Source: Pseudomonas hefeiensis
GTDB taxonomy: Bacteria > Pseudomonadota > Gammaproteobacteria > Pseudomonadales > Pseudomonadaceae
NCBI RefSeq assembly: GCF_030687835.1
Contig: NZ_CP117449.1
Location: forward strand, 2,170,001 to 2,234,000
Direction: 5' to 3'
Length of the DNA stretch: 64,000 bases
Shown: positions 49,152 to 58,424 of the stretch, piece by piece
Layout of the letters: every line of letters begins with the position of its first letter
Numbering within the stretch: the first letter of the stretch is position 1
Notes under the pieces: model-generated
Database searches by the model: none
The model's input: the letters and a program-made list of their open reading frames with translations, nothing else
Told to the model about the DNA's origin: nothing
Made by a program: the position numbers and the translations under genes

Positions 49152-50501
49152 TCAATGTCCTGCGGGGTCAGGCAGGGCGGTATCGCTGCCGAACTTATTG
49201 AGCACCGCCAGATAGACCAGGCCCGCGGCAATCCATATCAGACCGAGCTTCTGCGCATCCACGCCCATGTTGTACATGATGGCCGCGACGATACCGAAGC
49301 CGATCAAAGGGCAGATCAGGTGGCGAATCACCTGGCCGGACCGCTGGCGCCGCCAGTGATGGTTGATCACGGTGATATGCAACAACATGAAGCCGCTCAA
49401 GGCGCCGAAATTGACCAGGGAAGTCAGGGTGTCCACGGCATCGATGAACAGGTAGCAGATCAACAGCGACAGCACCGCAACCAGATAGATACTCAAGTAC
49501 GGGGTGTTATGTTTCGGATGGACCTTGGCCAGCACCTTGGGCAACTTGCCGTCCCGGGCCATGCCGAACAACAGGCGCGACACCGCTGCTTGCGAGGTGA
49601 TCGCCACGGCCACGCCCCAGGCCAGCGCCGTGGCAACAGCGGTCAAAGTGGCCAGCCAACTGCCGGCAGCCAATTCGGCAATTTCATAAAACGCGGTATC
49701 GGCGGATTTGAAGCCCATGCCGGCCGCCAGGTCGGTGGCAATCCAGGTCTGCACGACGAAAATCACCCCCATCACCAGCAGCGTGATCAACGCCGCCTTG
49801 CCCACGCTGCGCCCCGGATCGTTCTTGATTTCTTCGGCCAGGGTGGAAATGGCATCGAAGCCCAGGAACGACAATACAGCGATGGATACGGCCTGCATCA
49901 ACAGCGCGAAATCAAAACGCTCCGGGCTGTACAGCGGCGCCAGGGTCAGTTGGCCGTTACCGGCGCCACCCTGCAAGGCATTCCAGGCGTAGAACAGAAA
50001 AATGGCCAGCACCATCAGTTGCGCCAGCAGGAAGATGATGTTCATCCGTGCGGTGAAGGTGATGCCCCGCAGGTTGACGAAGGTCGCGCTCACCAGGAAT
50101 GCGAGAATGAAACCGACCTTGGGAATGTCCGGGTACAAATGATTCAATGCCATGGCGGCGTAGACATAGAGCAGGGGCGGGATCAGCAGATAGTCCAGCA
50201 GCATCAGCCAACCGGCGATGAAGCCCACGTGTGGGTTAAGACCCCGTTGCGCGTAGGAATAGACGGAGCCAGCCACCGGAAAAGCCCTGGCCATGCTGCC
50301 GTAGCTCAGGGCCGTGAACAGCATCGCCACCATGCCGATGATGTACGCCAACGGCACCATTCCTGGCGCCTCGGCGTTTACGTAGCCATACACGCCGAAC
50401 GGTGCGATGGGGATCATGAAGATCATCCCGTACACCACCAGGTCCGTCAGCGACAGGCTGCGCTTCAACTCCTGTTTGTAGCCAAATTCCTCGATACTCA
50501 T
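49152..50501 (-). CDS. APC-family amino acid/polyamine permease (PuuP-like)
   Basis: 449 aa with 12 predicted membrane segments and APC hallmarks (IAPFGVYGYV, FPVAGSVYSYAQRGLNPHVGFIAGW, GFDAISTLAEEIKNDPGRSVGKA). Relatives import putrescine, ethanolamine or amino acids by proton symport. It is in one operon with a glutamine-synthetase-like gene, as PuuP is with PuuA, which points to an amine substrate. Confidence 0.88.
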   Translation of the reverse strand: MSIEEFGYKQELKRSLSLTDLVVYGMIFMIPIAPFGVYGYVNAEAPGMVPLAYIIGMVAMLFTALSYGSMARAFPVAGSVYSYAQRGLNPHVGFIAGWLMLLDYLLIPPLLYVYAAMALNHLYPDIPKVGFILAFLVSATFVNLRGITFTARMNIIFLLAQLMVLAIFLFYAWNALQGGAGNGQLTLAPLYSPERFDFALLMQAVSIAVLSFLGFDAISTLAEEIKNDPGRSVGKAALITLLVMGVIFVVQTWIATDLAAGMGFKSADTAFYEIAELAAGSWLATLTAVATALAWGVAVAITSQAAVSRLLFGMARDGKLPKVLAKVHPKHNTPYLSIYLVAVLSLLICYLFIDAVDTLTSLVNFGALSGFMLLHITVINHHWRRQRSGQVIRHLICPLIGFGIVAAIMYNMGVDAQKLGLIWIAAGLVYLAVLNKFGSDTALPDPAGH

Positions 50502-50576
50502 GAGCCGTTCTCCTTCTCAGCTGTGTGTGGATTTGCTCTTGTTGTGTGTCGTTCAAAAGCGTGCCGCCGCTTACCC

Positions 50577-51329
50577 CTATAACAATGGCGCCAGGTAAGC
50601 ACTCCAGGCCTGCACCGCTGTCGGGCTGCGTAGCAGGTCGTTGCGCACTTCGATCAACACCGAGTCCAGGCCGCGTGCATCGCCATGTACCGGAACCGTC
50701 ATATCGGTCGAAGGGTTGATTTTGTACGGCTGGTTGCCGGCTACCCGCAGCGAGTGCCGGCTCAGGCCGTCGACGATGCGCTGGGCATAGTCCTTGGCTT
50801 CGCCGAACAGCACGCCCGCTTCCAGGGCGCGCGGCTGGCCGTAGAAAACCGGCGTAAAACTGTGGATGCCCACCACCCGCACCGTCCGGTTGTCGGCCAG
50901 GCGCTGGTCGATCAACGCTCGCAGTCGATCATGGAAAGGATGGAACAGGCACTGCTGGCGATATTCACGCGTGGCCTCATCCAGGGACTGGTTGCCTGGT
51001 ATCTGGTAGATCTCGCTCTGGGACGGAATGCTGTCGGGTACGTGAAGCGGGCGGTTCAGGTCGATCAGCAGCCGTGAATAGTTAGCCGCCAACAAGGTCG
51101 CTCCAAGGGTTTCGGACAGTTGCTCGGCCAGCGCCAGAGCGCCTAGATCCCAGGCAATGTGCTCCTGGGCCGCCGTCTCATCCAGGCCCAGATCGTTCAA
51201 CGCAGCGGGGATGAAGCGGTCGGCGTGTTCGCAGACCAATATCACCGGGTGTTCGGCGTCTTCCCGGATCAAGCGATAGGCCGGCCCGGTGTAAAGGCCC
51301 GATTCAGCACATTCAATAGATTCGCGCAT
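50577..51329 (-). CDS. N-formylglutamate amidohydrolase family protein
   Basis: About 250 aa of the HutG-2/FGase fold (ILVCEHADRFIPA, EHIAWDLGALALAEQL, SRLLIDLNRP, VVGIHSFTPVF, LIEVRNDLL). HutG-type enzymes release formate from N-formylglutamate; here there are no hut genes, so the amide cleaved is likely different, perhaps the product of the neighbouring ligase. ATG 51329 overlaps the end of the ligase gene by 17 bases; a GTG at 51338 is possible. Confidence 0.8.
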   Translation of the reverse strand: MRESIECAESGLYTGPAYRLIREDAEHPVILVCEHADRFIPAALNDLGLDETAAQEHIAWDLGALALAEQLSETLGATLLAANYSRLLIDLNRPLHVPDSIPSQSEIYQIPGNQSLDEATREYRQQCLFHPFHDRLRALIDQRLADNRTVRVVGIHSFTPVFYGQPRALEAGVLFGEAKDYAQRIVDGLSRHSLRVAGNQPYKINPSTDMTVPVHGDARGLDSVLIEVRNDLLRSPTAVQAWSAYLAPLL

Positions 51330-52665
51330 AATGCTCACACAGCTCGGCAGGTGACAGCGCCTGGGTCAAGGCCAGCTCCTGGGCCTTCAAGGCGAAATAG
51401 GTTTCGACCAGCGGGCCGGGCAGGGCTTCGAACAGCGCCCCGCTGTGGCGCAGGCAATCCAGCGCCTGGGCCAGGGTCGTCGGCAGGGCGATAATGCCAC
51501 GGGCACGACGTTGCTCTTCGTTCAATTCATCGGGTATTTCATCGGTGACCGCCGTGAGCGCCAGCCGTTGCTCGATGCCCAGTCGCCCGGCAATCAACAG
51601 GGCCGCCATCGCCAGGTGCGGCGAAGCGGTGGCATCCATGGCGCGAAATTCCAGGTTGTACTGGGTCGCCACCGGTTTGCCGCTTACGCTCACCGTCGGG
51701 CAGATGCGCAGCGCCGCTTCGCGGTTACGTTGTCCCAGGCAGGCGTAGGACGCGCTCCAGTGATGCGGTTGCAGGCGTTCGTAGGACACTGGCGTCGGCG
51801 CGGTGATCGCGCACAGGGCGGGCAGGTAGTGCAGCACCCCGGCGGCCCAGTGCTGGCCCAGGCCCGACAGGCCGTTGACGCCGCCAGCATCATGCAGCAC
51901 GGGGTTGCCGTCCAGGTCCTGCAGGCTCATGTGCAAATGCACGCCGTTGCACACGGCATGTTCCGACGTTTTGGGGGCGAAACTCACATCCAGGCCCATT
52001 TGCCGGGCGATCTCCCGGGTGATTTCCCGCACGTTCACCGCACGGTCGGCGGCGGCCACGCCCAGGGTCGGGCGGCAGGTGATTTCATACTGATGCTTGC
52101 CGTATTCCGGCAGGAACATTTCCGGTTCGACGCCGCCTGCCCGCAATGCGCTGAGCAACCATCCGGCGAACCCGGCTTGCTGGCGCTGGGCCTGGAGGCT
52201 GAAGGCCAGGCGATCCGGTTGGGGGTGGGGGGTATCGAGGTTGAATTCATGTTCGAACGCGGCGAACACCTGCAAGCCCAGCTCGGCGCGATAACGTTGC
52301 ACTTCGTCGTGCAGCAATGTGCGAGGGCAAGCGGCCCAGGGCCGACCATCGGTTTCCCGCACATCGCAATGAATGAAATCCAGGGCGGGCGCCTGGGCAT
52401 CCGGGCCATTGTCGACAGTTACCCGGCTGGACAGGTCCGGGATCAGTCGCAGGTCACCATAAGCGCCCCAAGGGTTGGCCGATGCGATGATGTCCTGGGG
52501 CGTCAGCGCACTGTTGGCCGGCACCCAGCCACAACCGGCGTCGACGTAGTGGGGCAGTTCATCACTGGGGAACGAGCGGCCGCGGGTCACGCCGATCAGG
52601 TCGGTGCAGACCAGCGTGGACACGGGCAGCGGGGCCAGGGGCGTTGCGGCATCGAGACGGCTCAT
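51313..52665 (-). CDS. Glutamine-synthetase-like gamma-glutamyl ligase
   Basis: 450-aa GS-I-fold protein (VFAAFEHEFNL, GKHQYEITCRPTLG, CNGVHLHMSL, CLGQRNREAALRICP, YNLEFRAMDATASPHLAMAALLIAG). The sequence departs from GlnA and is closer to the PuuA/IpuC/GlnA4 group that glutamylates amines. ATGA overlap with the upstream isochorismatase gene fixes MSRLDAATPL. Together with the APC permease it suggests import and gamma-glutamylation of an amine. Confidence 0.85.
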   Translation of the reverse strand: MSRLDAATPLAPLPVSTLVCTDLIGVTRGRSFPSDELPHYVDAGCGWVPANSALTPQDIIASANPWGAYGDLRLIPDLSSRVTVDNGPDAQAPALDFIHCDVRETDGRPWAACPRTLLHDEVQRYRAELGLQVFAAFEHEFNLDTPHPQPDRLAFSLQAQRQQAGFAGWLLSALRAGGVEPEMFLPEYGKHQYEITCRPTLGVAAADRAVNVREITREIARQMGLDVSFAPKTSEHAVCNGVHLHMSLQDLDGNPVLHDAGGVNGLSGLGQHWAAGVLHYLPALCAITAPTPVSYERLQPHHWSASYACLGQRNREAALRICPTVSVSGKPVATQYNLEFRAMDATASPHLAMAALLIAGRLGIEQRLALTAVTDEIPDELNEEQRRARGIIALPTTLAQALDCLRHSGALFEALPGPLVETYFALKAQELALTQALSPAELCEHYARIY

Positions 52666-53306
52666 GGCTGCATCTCCTGCAAACGACCGAGTACGGTGTC
52701 GGTATCGGTGATCCAGCAATAACCTTTGATCGCGTTCAGGCAGGCCAGATGACGTTGTTCGCTGTAAGTGGCGCAGGCATCTTCCACCAGCGTGACCAGA
52801 TAGCCGCGGTCGGCGGCGTCACGCACGGCCATGTCGACGCACTGGTCGGTGACGATGCCGGCGATGACCAGATGACGGGTCTGCAGGTTGCGCAGCACGT
52901 AGTCGATGTTGGTGGAGTTGAAGACCCCCGAAGACGTTTTGGGCAGCACGATCTCGTTTTCCCGCGGTGCCAGTTCGGCGATGATCTGTGCTTGCGGGCT
53001 GTCTTTGGGCAGGTGCATGTCCGACAGTTTGTGGTCCAGCGAGCGATCGCGACCATCGGCGGTCAGGCTCTGGATGTGGGTGTGCAACACGTTTTGCCGC
53101 GCCGCACGCACCGCATCGAGCAGGCGCTGCTGATTGGGGATTACCTGTTGGCGGGCACGGCGGATGAAATACTCGGCCTCGGGCGTGGCCAGGTGGGCAT
53201 CAAATTGCGGTTCGAGCCAGGCGCGCTGCATGTCCACCAGCAGCAAGGCGGTATGGTCGCAGGTGAACGGCAAATCCCGGGGGGAGTGGTGAGGGAGCGA
53301 GAACAT
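52662..53306 (-). CDS. Isochorismatase-fold cysteine hydrolase (amidase)
   Basis: 214 aa with the full Asp-Lys-Cys triad: Asp25 (LLLVDMQRAW), Lys123 (VLPKTSSGVFNST) and Cys156 (AGIVTDQCVDMAVRDA). Such enzymes hydrolyse amides such as nicotinamide, N-carbamoylsarcosine, ureidoacrylate or biuret. It starts two bases after the RpiR stop codon and overlaps the ligase gene by ATGA, so it is firmly part of this operon. Confidence 0.88.
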   Translation of the reverse strand: MFSLPHHSPRDLPFTCDHTALLLVDMQRAWLEPQFDAHLATPEAEYFIRRARQQVIPNQQRLLDAVRAARQNVLHTHIQSLTADGRDRSLDHKLSDMHLPKDSPQAQIIAELAPRENEIVLPKTSSGVFNSTNIDYVLRNLQTRHLVIAGIVTDQCVDMAVRDAADRGYLVTLVEDACATYSEQRHLACLNAIKGYCWITDTDTVLGRLQEMQP

Positions 53307-53308
53307 CC

Positions 53309-54163
53309 TTATTTTTCCTCCAACAGGTGCGTGTTGAACGCCGTGCGCAAGGTGTCGATGCCTTCCAGACGTTCGGCCAGATCAGGGCATTGCAGAGTCA
53401 GGCAGGCGATAAGCGCTTCGACCTGGGCCAGCGCCGGCACCAGGCTGTCGAAGGCCGAGATCGATTCCACGGGCGCACTGATGATCAGGTCGGCCAGTTC
53501 CCGTAACGGTGAGGTGTAGACGTCGCTGAACAGTACGACCCGCGCGTGGCGCTCCTTGGCCGCGCTGGCCACGCGTTGGGCCTGGGCCTGGTAGCGACGA
53601 TAATCAAAGATCAGCACCACGTCCTGGCGCTGCACGTCGAACAACCGGTCAGGTAACTGGGCGTTGTCTTCCAGAGCAAAACAGCCGGCACGCAGCAGGC
53701 GCAAGTGGTTGAGCAGGTATTGGGCAAGGAAGCTGCTGAAACGCCCGCCAAAACAGTGCACCTGATGTCGGCTGTCGAGCAGCCATTGCACAAGAATGCG
53801 CACGTCTTCGGGTTGAGTCAGGGCCTGGGTGTCGGTGAGGATACGCTGGCTGGTCGCCAGGTACTGGCTCCAGGTGTCGCCTTGCTGCAATTTGGCCCGC
53901 GGTTGCAACAGGGTGCGAGGGGAGCGCAGGCGATGGTCCATGTCACTGAGCAGCGCATCCTGGAATTCGGCATAACCGCCAAATCCGAGTTTTTTCACCA
54001 GCCGCACGATAGTCGGGTCGCTTACGCCGGCATGATCGGCCAGGCGCGACATCGGCCCGAGGCCGTTGCGCGGATAGTGATCAAGCAGGGCCCGTACGAC
54101 CTTGCGTTCCGACGGCGTCAAAACCAGGCCGGGATCGGTAATCAGGTCTCTAAGAGGCGGCAT
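53309..54163 (-). CDS. RpiR-family transcriptional regulator (HTH + SIS)
   Basis: 284 aa: RpiR helix-turn-helix at about 5-80 (LADHAGVSDPTIVRLVKKLGFGGYAEFQ) and a SIS domain at about 120-255 (VHCFGGRFSSFLAQYLLNHLRLL, VVLIFDYRRYQ). RpiR proteins sense phosphosugars or other small ligands. AAGGAG six bases before ATG 54163 supports this start over ATG 54202. It heads the seven-gene operon it presumably controls. Confidence 0.88.
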   Translation of the reverse strand: MPPLRDLITDPGLVLTPSERKVVRALLDHYPRNGLGPMSRLADHAGVSDPTIVRLVKKLGFGGYAEFQDALLSDMDHRLRSPRTLLQPRAKLQQGDTWSQYLATSQRILTDTQALTQPEDVRILVQWLLDSRHQVHCFGGRFSSFLAQYLLNHLRLLRAGCFALEDNAQLPDRLFDVQRQDVVLIFDYRRYQAQAQRVASAAKERHARVVLFSDVYTSPLRELADLIISAPVESISAFDSLVPALAQVEALIACLTLQCPDLAERLEGIDTLRTAFNTHLLEEK

Positions 54164-54222
54164 CCGTGCTCCTTGCCTGGATGGGTGTTGGATTTCTTTC
54201 ATAACTCCTGAAAATAGTATTT

Positions 54223-54240
54223 ATGTAGCGGGTACTACAT
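54223..54240. promoter_or_regulatory. Candidate RpiR operator
   Basis: Perfect inverted repeat ATGTAG, six bases, CTACAT, 60 bases before the rpiR-type start and the only strong palindrome in this intergenic region. Confidence 0.5.
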
Positions 54241-54462
54241 GTCCAGCGGTTTTTACGTTCTGTTTAAAATGCTCGAAAGTAGTGCGAAAGCCTTGTAGGA
54301 CGGGGACTTGATAGCGTAGATCCGTTACGTCAGTTGATGCCTATGTCGGTGTAAGACATAACGCTTTTTTGTCTCAGTTATTTGATTTCATATAAGGTGC
54401 TGTACAAGAAAAAGCCTGAATGTCGCCTCCATGAAACCCGTTCGATCACCTGAGTACCCTGC

Positions 54463-55041
54463 GTGCAAGCCACTCGCCTGACCCTGATGTGCCATGCCCG
54501 CACCGTCGCCCAGAAACAGGCGCGTTTCGGCCTGGATGAACCGCTGGATGCAGACTGGCTGGCCAGGCGCCCGGAGCCCGGTCACGGCTACCGAAATGTT
54601 CGGCAACTGCTCTGTGGACCGGAGTTGCGCACCCGGCAGACGGCCGCAATGTTCGGCGATGAGCCCCTGGTGGTCGCTGACCTGGCCGACTGCGATCTGG
54701 GTCGCTGGCGTGGATTGTCCGTCGACCAGTTGCTCAAGGCTGAACCGGACCCCCTGCAAACCTGGCTCGATGATCCCGATGCCGCTCCCCATGGCGGCGA
54801 ATCCGTCACTCGCCTGTGTCATCGTGTCGGGGCCTGGCTGGCCAGCCTGGAAGGCCGGCCGGGGCATCTGCTGGCCGTCACCCATCCGTTTGTGATTCGC
54901 GCGGCCCTGGTGACCGTATTGGGCTGTCCGGCAGCTGCCTTCAACCGTATCGACATCGAACCGCTGTCCACTGTCGAGTTGCGTTTCAACGGGGTGTGGC
55001 GGTTGCGTACCCAGGGGCCCGGCCAGGAGTCACTCGAATGA
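54463..55041 (+). CDS. Histidine-phosphatase-family protein next to cobF
   Basis: 192 aa, GTG start. Phosphoglycerate-mutase fold with the first histidine in LMCHART, arginine in GPELRTRQTA, glutamate in HGGESV and second histidine in AVTHPFV. The usual RHG motif reads CHA, so one phosphate-binding arginine is missing. It overlaps cobF by ATGA, which suggests a role in or beside cobalamin synthesis, in the manner of CobC. The 300-base region upstream shows no cobalamin riboswitch that I can recognise. Confidence 0.75.
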   Translation: MQATRLTLMCHARTVAQKQARFGLDEPLDADWLARRPEPGHGYRNVRQLLCGPELRTRQTAAMFGDEPLVVADLADCDLGRWRGLSVDQLLKAEPDPLQTWLDDPDAAPHGGESVTRLCHRVGAWLASLEGRPGHLLAVTHPFVIRAALVTVLGCPAAAFNRIDIEPLSTVELRFNGVWRLRTQGPGQESLE

Positions 55042-55793
55042 AAAAGCTATCAGTCATCGGCATCGGTGCCGGCGATCCGGATTACCTGACGATGCAGGCG
55101 GTGAAAGCCTTGAATCGGGTGGATGTGTTCTTTCTCATGGACAAGGGGCCTGCCAAGCAGACGTTATTGGATCTGCGGCGGGAAATCTGCCAACGCTACA
55201 TCGTTGATCGTACCTACCGTTTCGTCGAAGCCCACAGCCCCGAGCGAGAACGCGGCGACGTGGACTACGCCGCCAGCGTTGAAGATCTGAACCGTGCGAA
55301 GCAGGCCACCTTCGAGCGGTTGATCAATGAAGAGTTGTCTGACGGGCAGTGCGGTGGTTTTCTGGTCTGGGGCGATCCATCGTTGTACGACAGCACAGTG
55401 CGTATCTTGCAGTCGATTCTCGACGCGGGTCGCTGCGCCTTCGAATTCGAGGTGATTGCGGGCATCACCAGTGTCCAGGCCCTCGCGGCGCAACATAAGG
55501 TGCCATTGAACAGCATTGGCGGTTCGCTGGAGATCACCACGGGCCGCCGGCTGGCAGCGGGGCTGGTGGGCGATGCCGAAAGCGTGGTGGTGATGCTCGA
55601 TGCTGAAGATGCGTATCGCCAGGTATCCGATCCGGACACGCATATCTACTGGGGCGCCTATGTGGGCACACCGGATCAGATCCTCATCGCTGGTCGGTTG
55701 GAGGAGGTGGCCGAAGGTATCGAACGTACCCGCAAGGCCGCACGGCAGGCTAACGGGTGGATCATGGATACTTATCTGTTGCGCAAACCTTGA
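55038..55793 (+). CDS. cobF: Precorrin-6A synthase (deacetylating)
   Basis: 251-aa SAM-dependent methyltransferase of the tetrapyrrole methylase family. N-terminal KKLSVIGIGAGDPDYLTMQA with the SAM-binding glycine loop, and GGFLVWGDPSLYDST and VIAGITSVQALAA typical of CobF/CobI relatives. It methylates C1 and removes the acetyl group of precorrin-5 in the aerobic B12 route. Start fixed by GGAG and by ATGA overlap; longer frames upstream lie within the phosphatase gene. No other cob genes in the window. Confidence 0.9.
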   Translation: MKKLSVIGIGAGDPDYLTMQAVKALNRVDVFFLMDKGPAKQTLLDLRREICQRYIVDRTYRFVEAHSPERERGDVDYAASVEDLNRAKQATFERLINEELSDGQCGGFLVWGDPSLYDSTVRILQSILDAGRCAFEFEVIAGITSVQALAAQHKVPLNSIGGSLEITTGRRLAAGLVGDAESVVVMLDAEDAYRQVSDPDTHIYWGAYVGTPDQILIAGRLEEVAEGIERTRKAARQANGWIMDTYLLRKP

Positions 55794-55841
55794 TAACTCA
55801 AACCTTGATACGTCAGACCCCAATGTTCGACAGTCCATACG

Positions 55842-56816
55842 TCAACTGACCGCCTTCGCTCCACGTCCAAACCGTTCCCGGTACACCGACGGTGCCAGCC
55901 CCACCACGCTGCGAAATGCCACGCGAAAGCTCTCCACCGAGCGGTAGCCGCACAACTGGGCGATGTTGTCGGTGTTATTTTCGGTGCTTTCCAGCAGTTC
56001 GCGAGCCCGGGCCAGGCGCTCATGTTGCAGCCAGGCCTTGGGCGACAGGCCGCAAGCCTGGGTGAAATGCCGCAGGAAGGTTCGTTCGCTCATGGCCGCC
56101 TGGCTGGCCAGTGCGCGCACACCGAGCGGTTCGTGCAGGCGTTCGCGGGCCCAGTGCATGACACCGGACAAATCGCTGCGTGGCGTGCGGCTGACAGGCG
56201 AGGGAATGAACTGCGCCTGACCACCCGTGCGTTGTGGTGACATCACCAGTCGCCGCGCCACGGCGTTAGCAACCTGAGTACCGAAATCCCTCGCCACCAA
56301 ATGCAGGCAGGCGTCAATGCCCGCCGCGCTGCCGGCCGAGGTAATGACTTGTCCCGAATCCACGTACAGCACATCCGGGTCTACCAGGATGGCGGGAAAG
56401 CTTTTGGCCAGTTCGTCGGTGTAGCGCCAGTGAGTGGTAGCGCCCAGCCCATCGAGCAATCCAGCGGCGGCCAGCACGAACGCCCCGGAGCAGATCGAGA
56501 GCAGGCGCGCGCCTCGGGCATGGGCGCAGCGCAGTGCCTCAAGCAGCGCCTGCGGTGGTGGTTCGTCGCGACTGTGCCAGCCGGGCACCACGATGGTTCG
56601 CGCCATTTGCAGTATTTCCATGCCGCCATCGGCCAGGATCTGGAAGCCGCCCATGGCACGCATCGGGCCGTCATCGACGGCGACGATCCGGTGTTTGTAC
56701 CAGGGGAAATCGAACTCAGGTCGGGCGAGGCCGAATATCTCGATGGCGATGCCGAATTCGAAGGTGCACAGGCCGTCGTAGGCGAGGATGGCGACCAGAC
56801 CGGGATTGGGCTGCAT
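55842..56816 (-). CDS. ftrA: Transcriptional regulator FtrA (GlxA/AraC type)
   Basis: 324 aa: DJ-1/PfpI-like domain at about 5-170 (VAILAYDGLCTFEFGIAIEIFG, SICSGAFVLAAAGLLDG) and an AraC DNA-binding domain at about 215-315 (VRALASQAAMSERTFLRHFTQACG, IAQLCGYRSVESFRVAFRSVVG). ATG 56816 is preferred over GTG 56834. Divergent from a rhodanese gene, the usual FtrA partner in proteobacteria. Confidence 0.88.
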   Translation of the reverse strand: MQPNPGLVAILAYDGLCTFEFGIAIEIFGLARPEFDFPWYKHRIVAVDDGPMRAMGGFQILADGGMEILQMARTIVVPGWHSRDEPPPQALLEALRCAHARGARLLSICSGAFVLAAAGLLDGLGATTHWRYTDELAKSFPAILVDPDVLYVDSGQVITSAGSAAGIDACLHLVARDFGTQVANAVARRLVMSPQRTGGQAQFIPSPVSRTPRSDLSGVMHWARERLHEPLGVRALASQAAMSERTFLRHFTQACGLSPKAWLQHERLARARELLESTENNTDNIAQLCGYRSVESFRVAFRSVVGLAPSVYRERFGRGAKAVS

Positions 56817-56919
56817 ATGGCGGAAAATTCCCACAGAGTGTCGTGTGCGCCACTGTAGCGGTAAGCACCGGGCGGATAAAGTCAGCTTTCGCCATCATCC
56901 AACTTTGGAGTACCCAACG

Positions 56920-57354
56920 ATGACCAGCCTGGTTCGCGAAGTTCCTGCTGCCCCGTCCGACATCGCCCTGCAGCATTTCAGCCGGCGTCTGACGTTTGAA
57001 ACTGATTGCTCCGACGTTCACGCCAGCCAACAGACTGGAGAAGTCGATTTCGTGCTGGTGGATGTGCGCGGGCCACTGGCTTTCGAGCGCGGGCATGTGC
57101 CCGGGGCGATCAACCTGCCAACCCGGTCGCTCACCGCCCAGTCGCTGGCGGCTTATCCCAAGACCGCGCTGTTTGTGGTCTATTGCGCAGGCCCGCATTG
57201 CAACGGCGCGAACAAGGCGGCAGTGCGGCTGGCGACCCTGGGTTATCCGGTCAAGGAAATGATCGGCGGCGTCATGGGCTGGCTCGACGAAGGCTTTCGT
57301 CTGACTGGCGCAGTGGAGTGCGCGGCGGACAAGGCTATCGGCTGTGACTGCTGA
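56920..57354 (+). CDS. Rhodanese-like domain protein
   Basis: 144-aa single rhodanese domain (VDFVLVDVRGPLAFERGHVPGAINLP) with cysteine loop VVYCAGPHCNGANKAA (Cys89 and Cys94, either may carry persulfide) and a Cys-rich end VECAADKAIGCDC. GGAG before ATG 56920. Divergent from ftrA, which probably controls it. Confidence 0.88.
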   Translation: MTSLVREVPAAPSDIALQHFSRRLTFETDCSDVHASQQTGEVDFVLVDVRGPLAFERGHVPGAINLPTRSLTAQSLAAYPKTALFVVYCAGPHCNGANKAAVRLATLGYPVKEMIGGVMGWLDEGFRLTGAVECAADKAIGCDC

Positions 57355-57540
57355 CCCTTTGAGCGGGTGGGGTGTAATCCCTGTGGCCTGGTTGTTTCTA
57401 TAAATATTTGTCGCCTCAACACAATTCGCCTCCTGAGTGCCCCTCTAGACTGCCGGCCACTTCGGTTTTTACTGACCGAACGCTGCCTAAGAATTTGCCA
57501 ATAATCTGCTAATAAAAACCCTGCGCACTCAGGAGCAAAA

Positions 57541-58320
57541 ATGAAGAAGCTAGTAATGTTCGGTGCCCTGGCACTGTCCGTGTTGTCCTTGTCGGCCGTG
57601 GCCGAAGACGCCAAGCCGATCCGCCTCGGAATCGAAGCCGGTTACCCGCCTTTCTCGATGAAAACCCCCGACGGCAAGCTGACGGGCTTCGATGTTGATA
57701 TTGGCGACGCGTTGTGTGAGCAGATGAAGGTCAAGTGCACCTGGGTCGAGCAGGAGTTTGACGGCCTGATCCCGGCGCTGAAAGTGAAGAAAATCGACGC
57801 GATCCTGTCGTCCATGACCATCACCGATGACCGTAAGAAAAATGTCGACTTCACCATCAAGTACTATCACACCCCGGCGCGTTTTGTGATGAAGGCAGGC
57901 AGCGACGTCAAGGACCCGCTGACCGAACTCAAGGGCAAGAAAGTCGGTGTGCTGCGCGCCAGTACCCACGACCGTTTCGCCACCGAGGTGCTGGTGCCCG
58001 CAGGCATCAATCTGGTGCGCTACGGTTCCCAGCAGGAAGCCAACCTGGACATGGTCGCCGGTCGTCTCGACGCCATGCTCGCCGACTCGGTCAACCTCGA
58101 CGACGGCTTCCTGAAAACTGACGCCGGCAAAGGTTTTGCCTTCGTGGGCCCGACCTATGAAGATGCGAAGTACTTTGGTGGTGGCGCCGGCATTGCGGTG
58201 CGCAAGGGTGACAAGGCCCTGGCCGAGAAATTCAACGACGCCATCACGCAAATCCGCGCTAACGGCACGTACAAGAAAGTGCAGGACAAATACTTCGCTT
58301 TTGATGTCTACGGGCATTAA
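57541..58320 (+). CDS. Periplasmic amino-acid-binding protein, arginine/ornithine type (AotJ/HisJ-like)
   Basis: 259 aa with signal peptide 1-21 (cleavage after AVA) and the SBP_bac_3 fold ([51 protein letters not shown]). Closely resembles AotJ, but the permease and ATPase genes that follow aotJ elsewhere are missing; the next gene is AotO-like. Probably a second binding protein that uses a transporter encoded elsewhere. AGGAG before ATG. Confidence 0.87.
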   Translation: MKKLVMFGALALSVLSLSAVAEDAKPIRLGIEAGYPPFSMKTPDGKLTGFDVDIGDALCEQMKVKCTWVEQEFDGLIPALKVKKIDAILSSMTITDDRKKNVDFTIKYYHTPARFVMKAGSDVKDPLTELKGKKVGVLRASTHDRFATEVLVPAGINLVRYGSQQEANLDMVAGRLDAMLADSVNLDDGFLKTDAGKGFAFVGPTYEDAKYFGGGAGIAVRKGDKALAEKFNDAITQIRANGTYKKVQDKYFAFDVYGH

Positions 58321-58331
58321 TCGTTGAAACC

Positions 58332-58368
58332 AAGGTGGCCCGCCGTTGACCCGGTCGGCCACCTTTTT
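58332..58368 (+). terminator. Terminator after the binding-protein gene
   Basis: AAGGTGGCC and GGCCACCTT arms around a 16-base GC-rich loop, ending in TTTTT. May lower readthrough into the AotO-like gene. Confidence 0.7.
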
Positions 58369-58424
58369 CATGGGCGAGTGTTTTTACCGGCCACTCGTCG
58401 AAATACCGTCATTGGGAGTTCCTC

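Noticed and set aside
50577..51329. Histidine utilisation gene hutG
   Set aside because: Family match only; no hutU, hutH, hutI or hutF is present and the gene is embedded in the RpiR-headed operon.
54203..54462. Cobalamin riboswitch ahead of the phosphatase-cobF genes
   Set aside because: No B12-box-like conserved core or typical multi-stem structure can be recognised in the 260 bases upstream.
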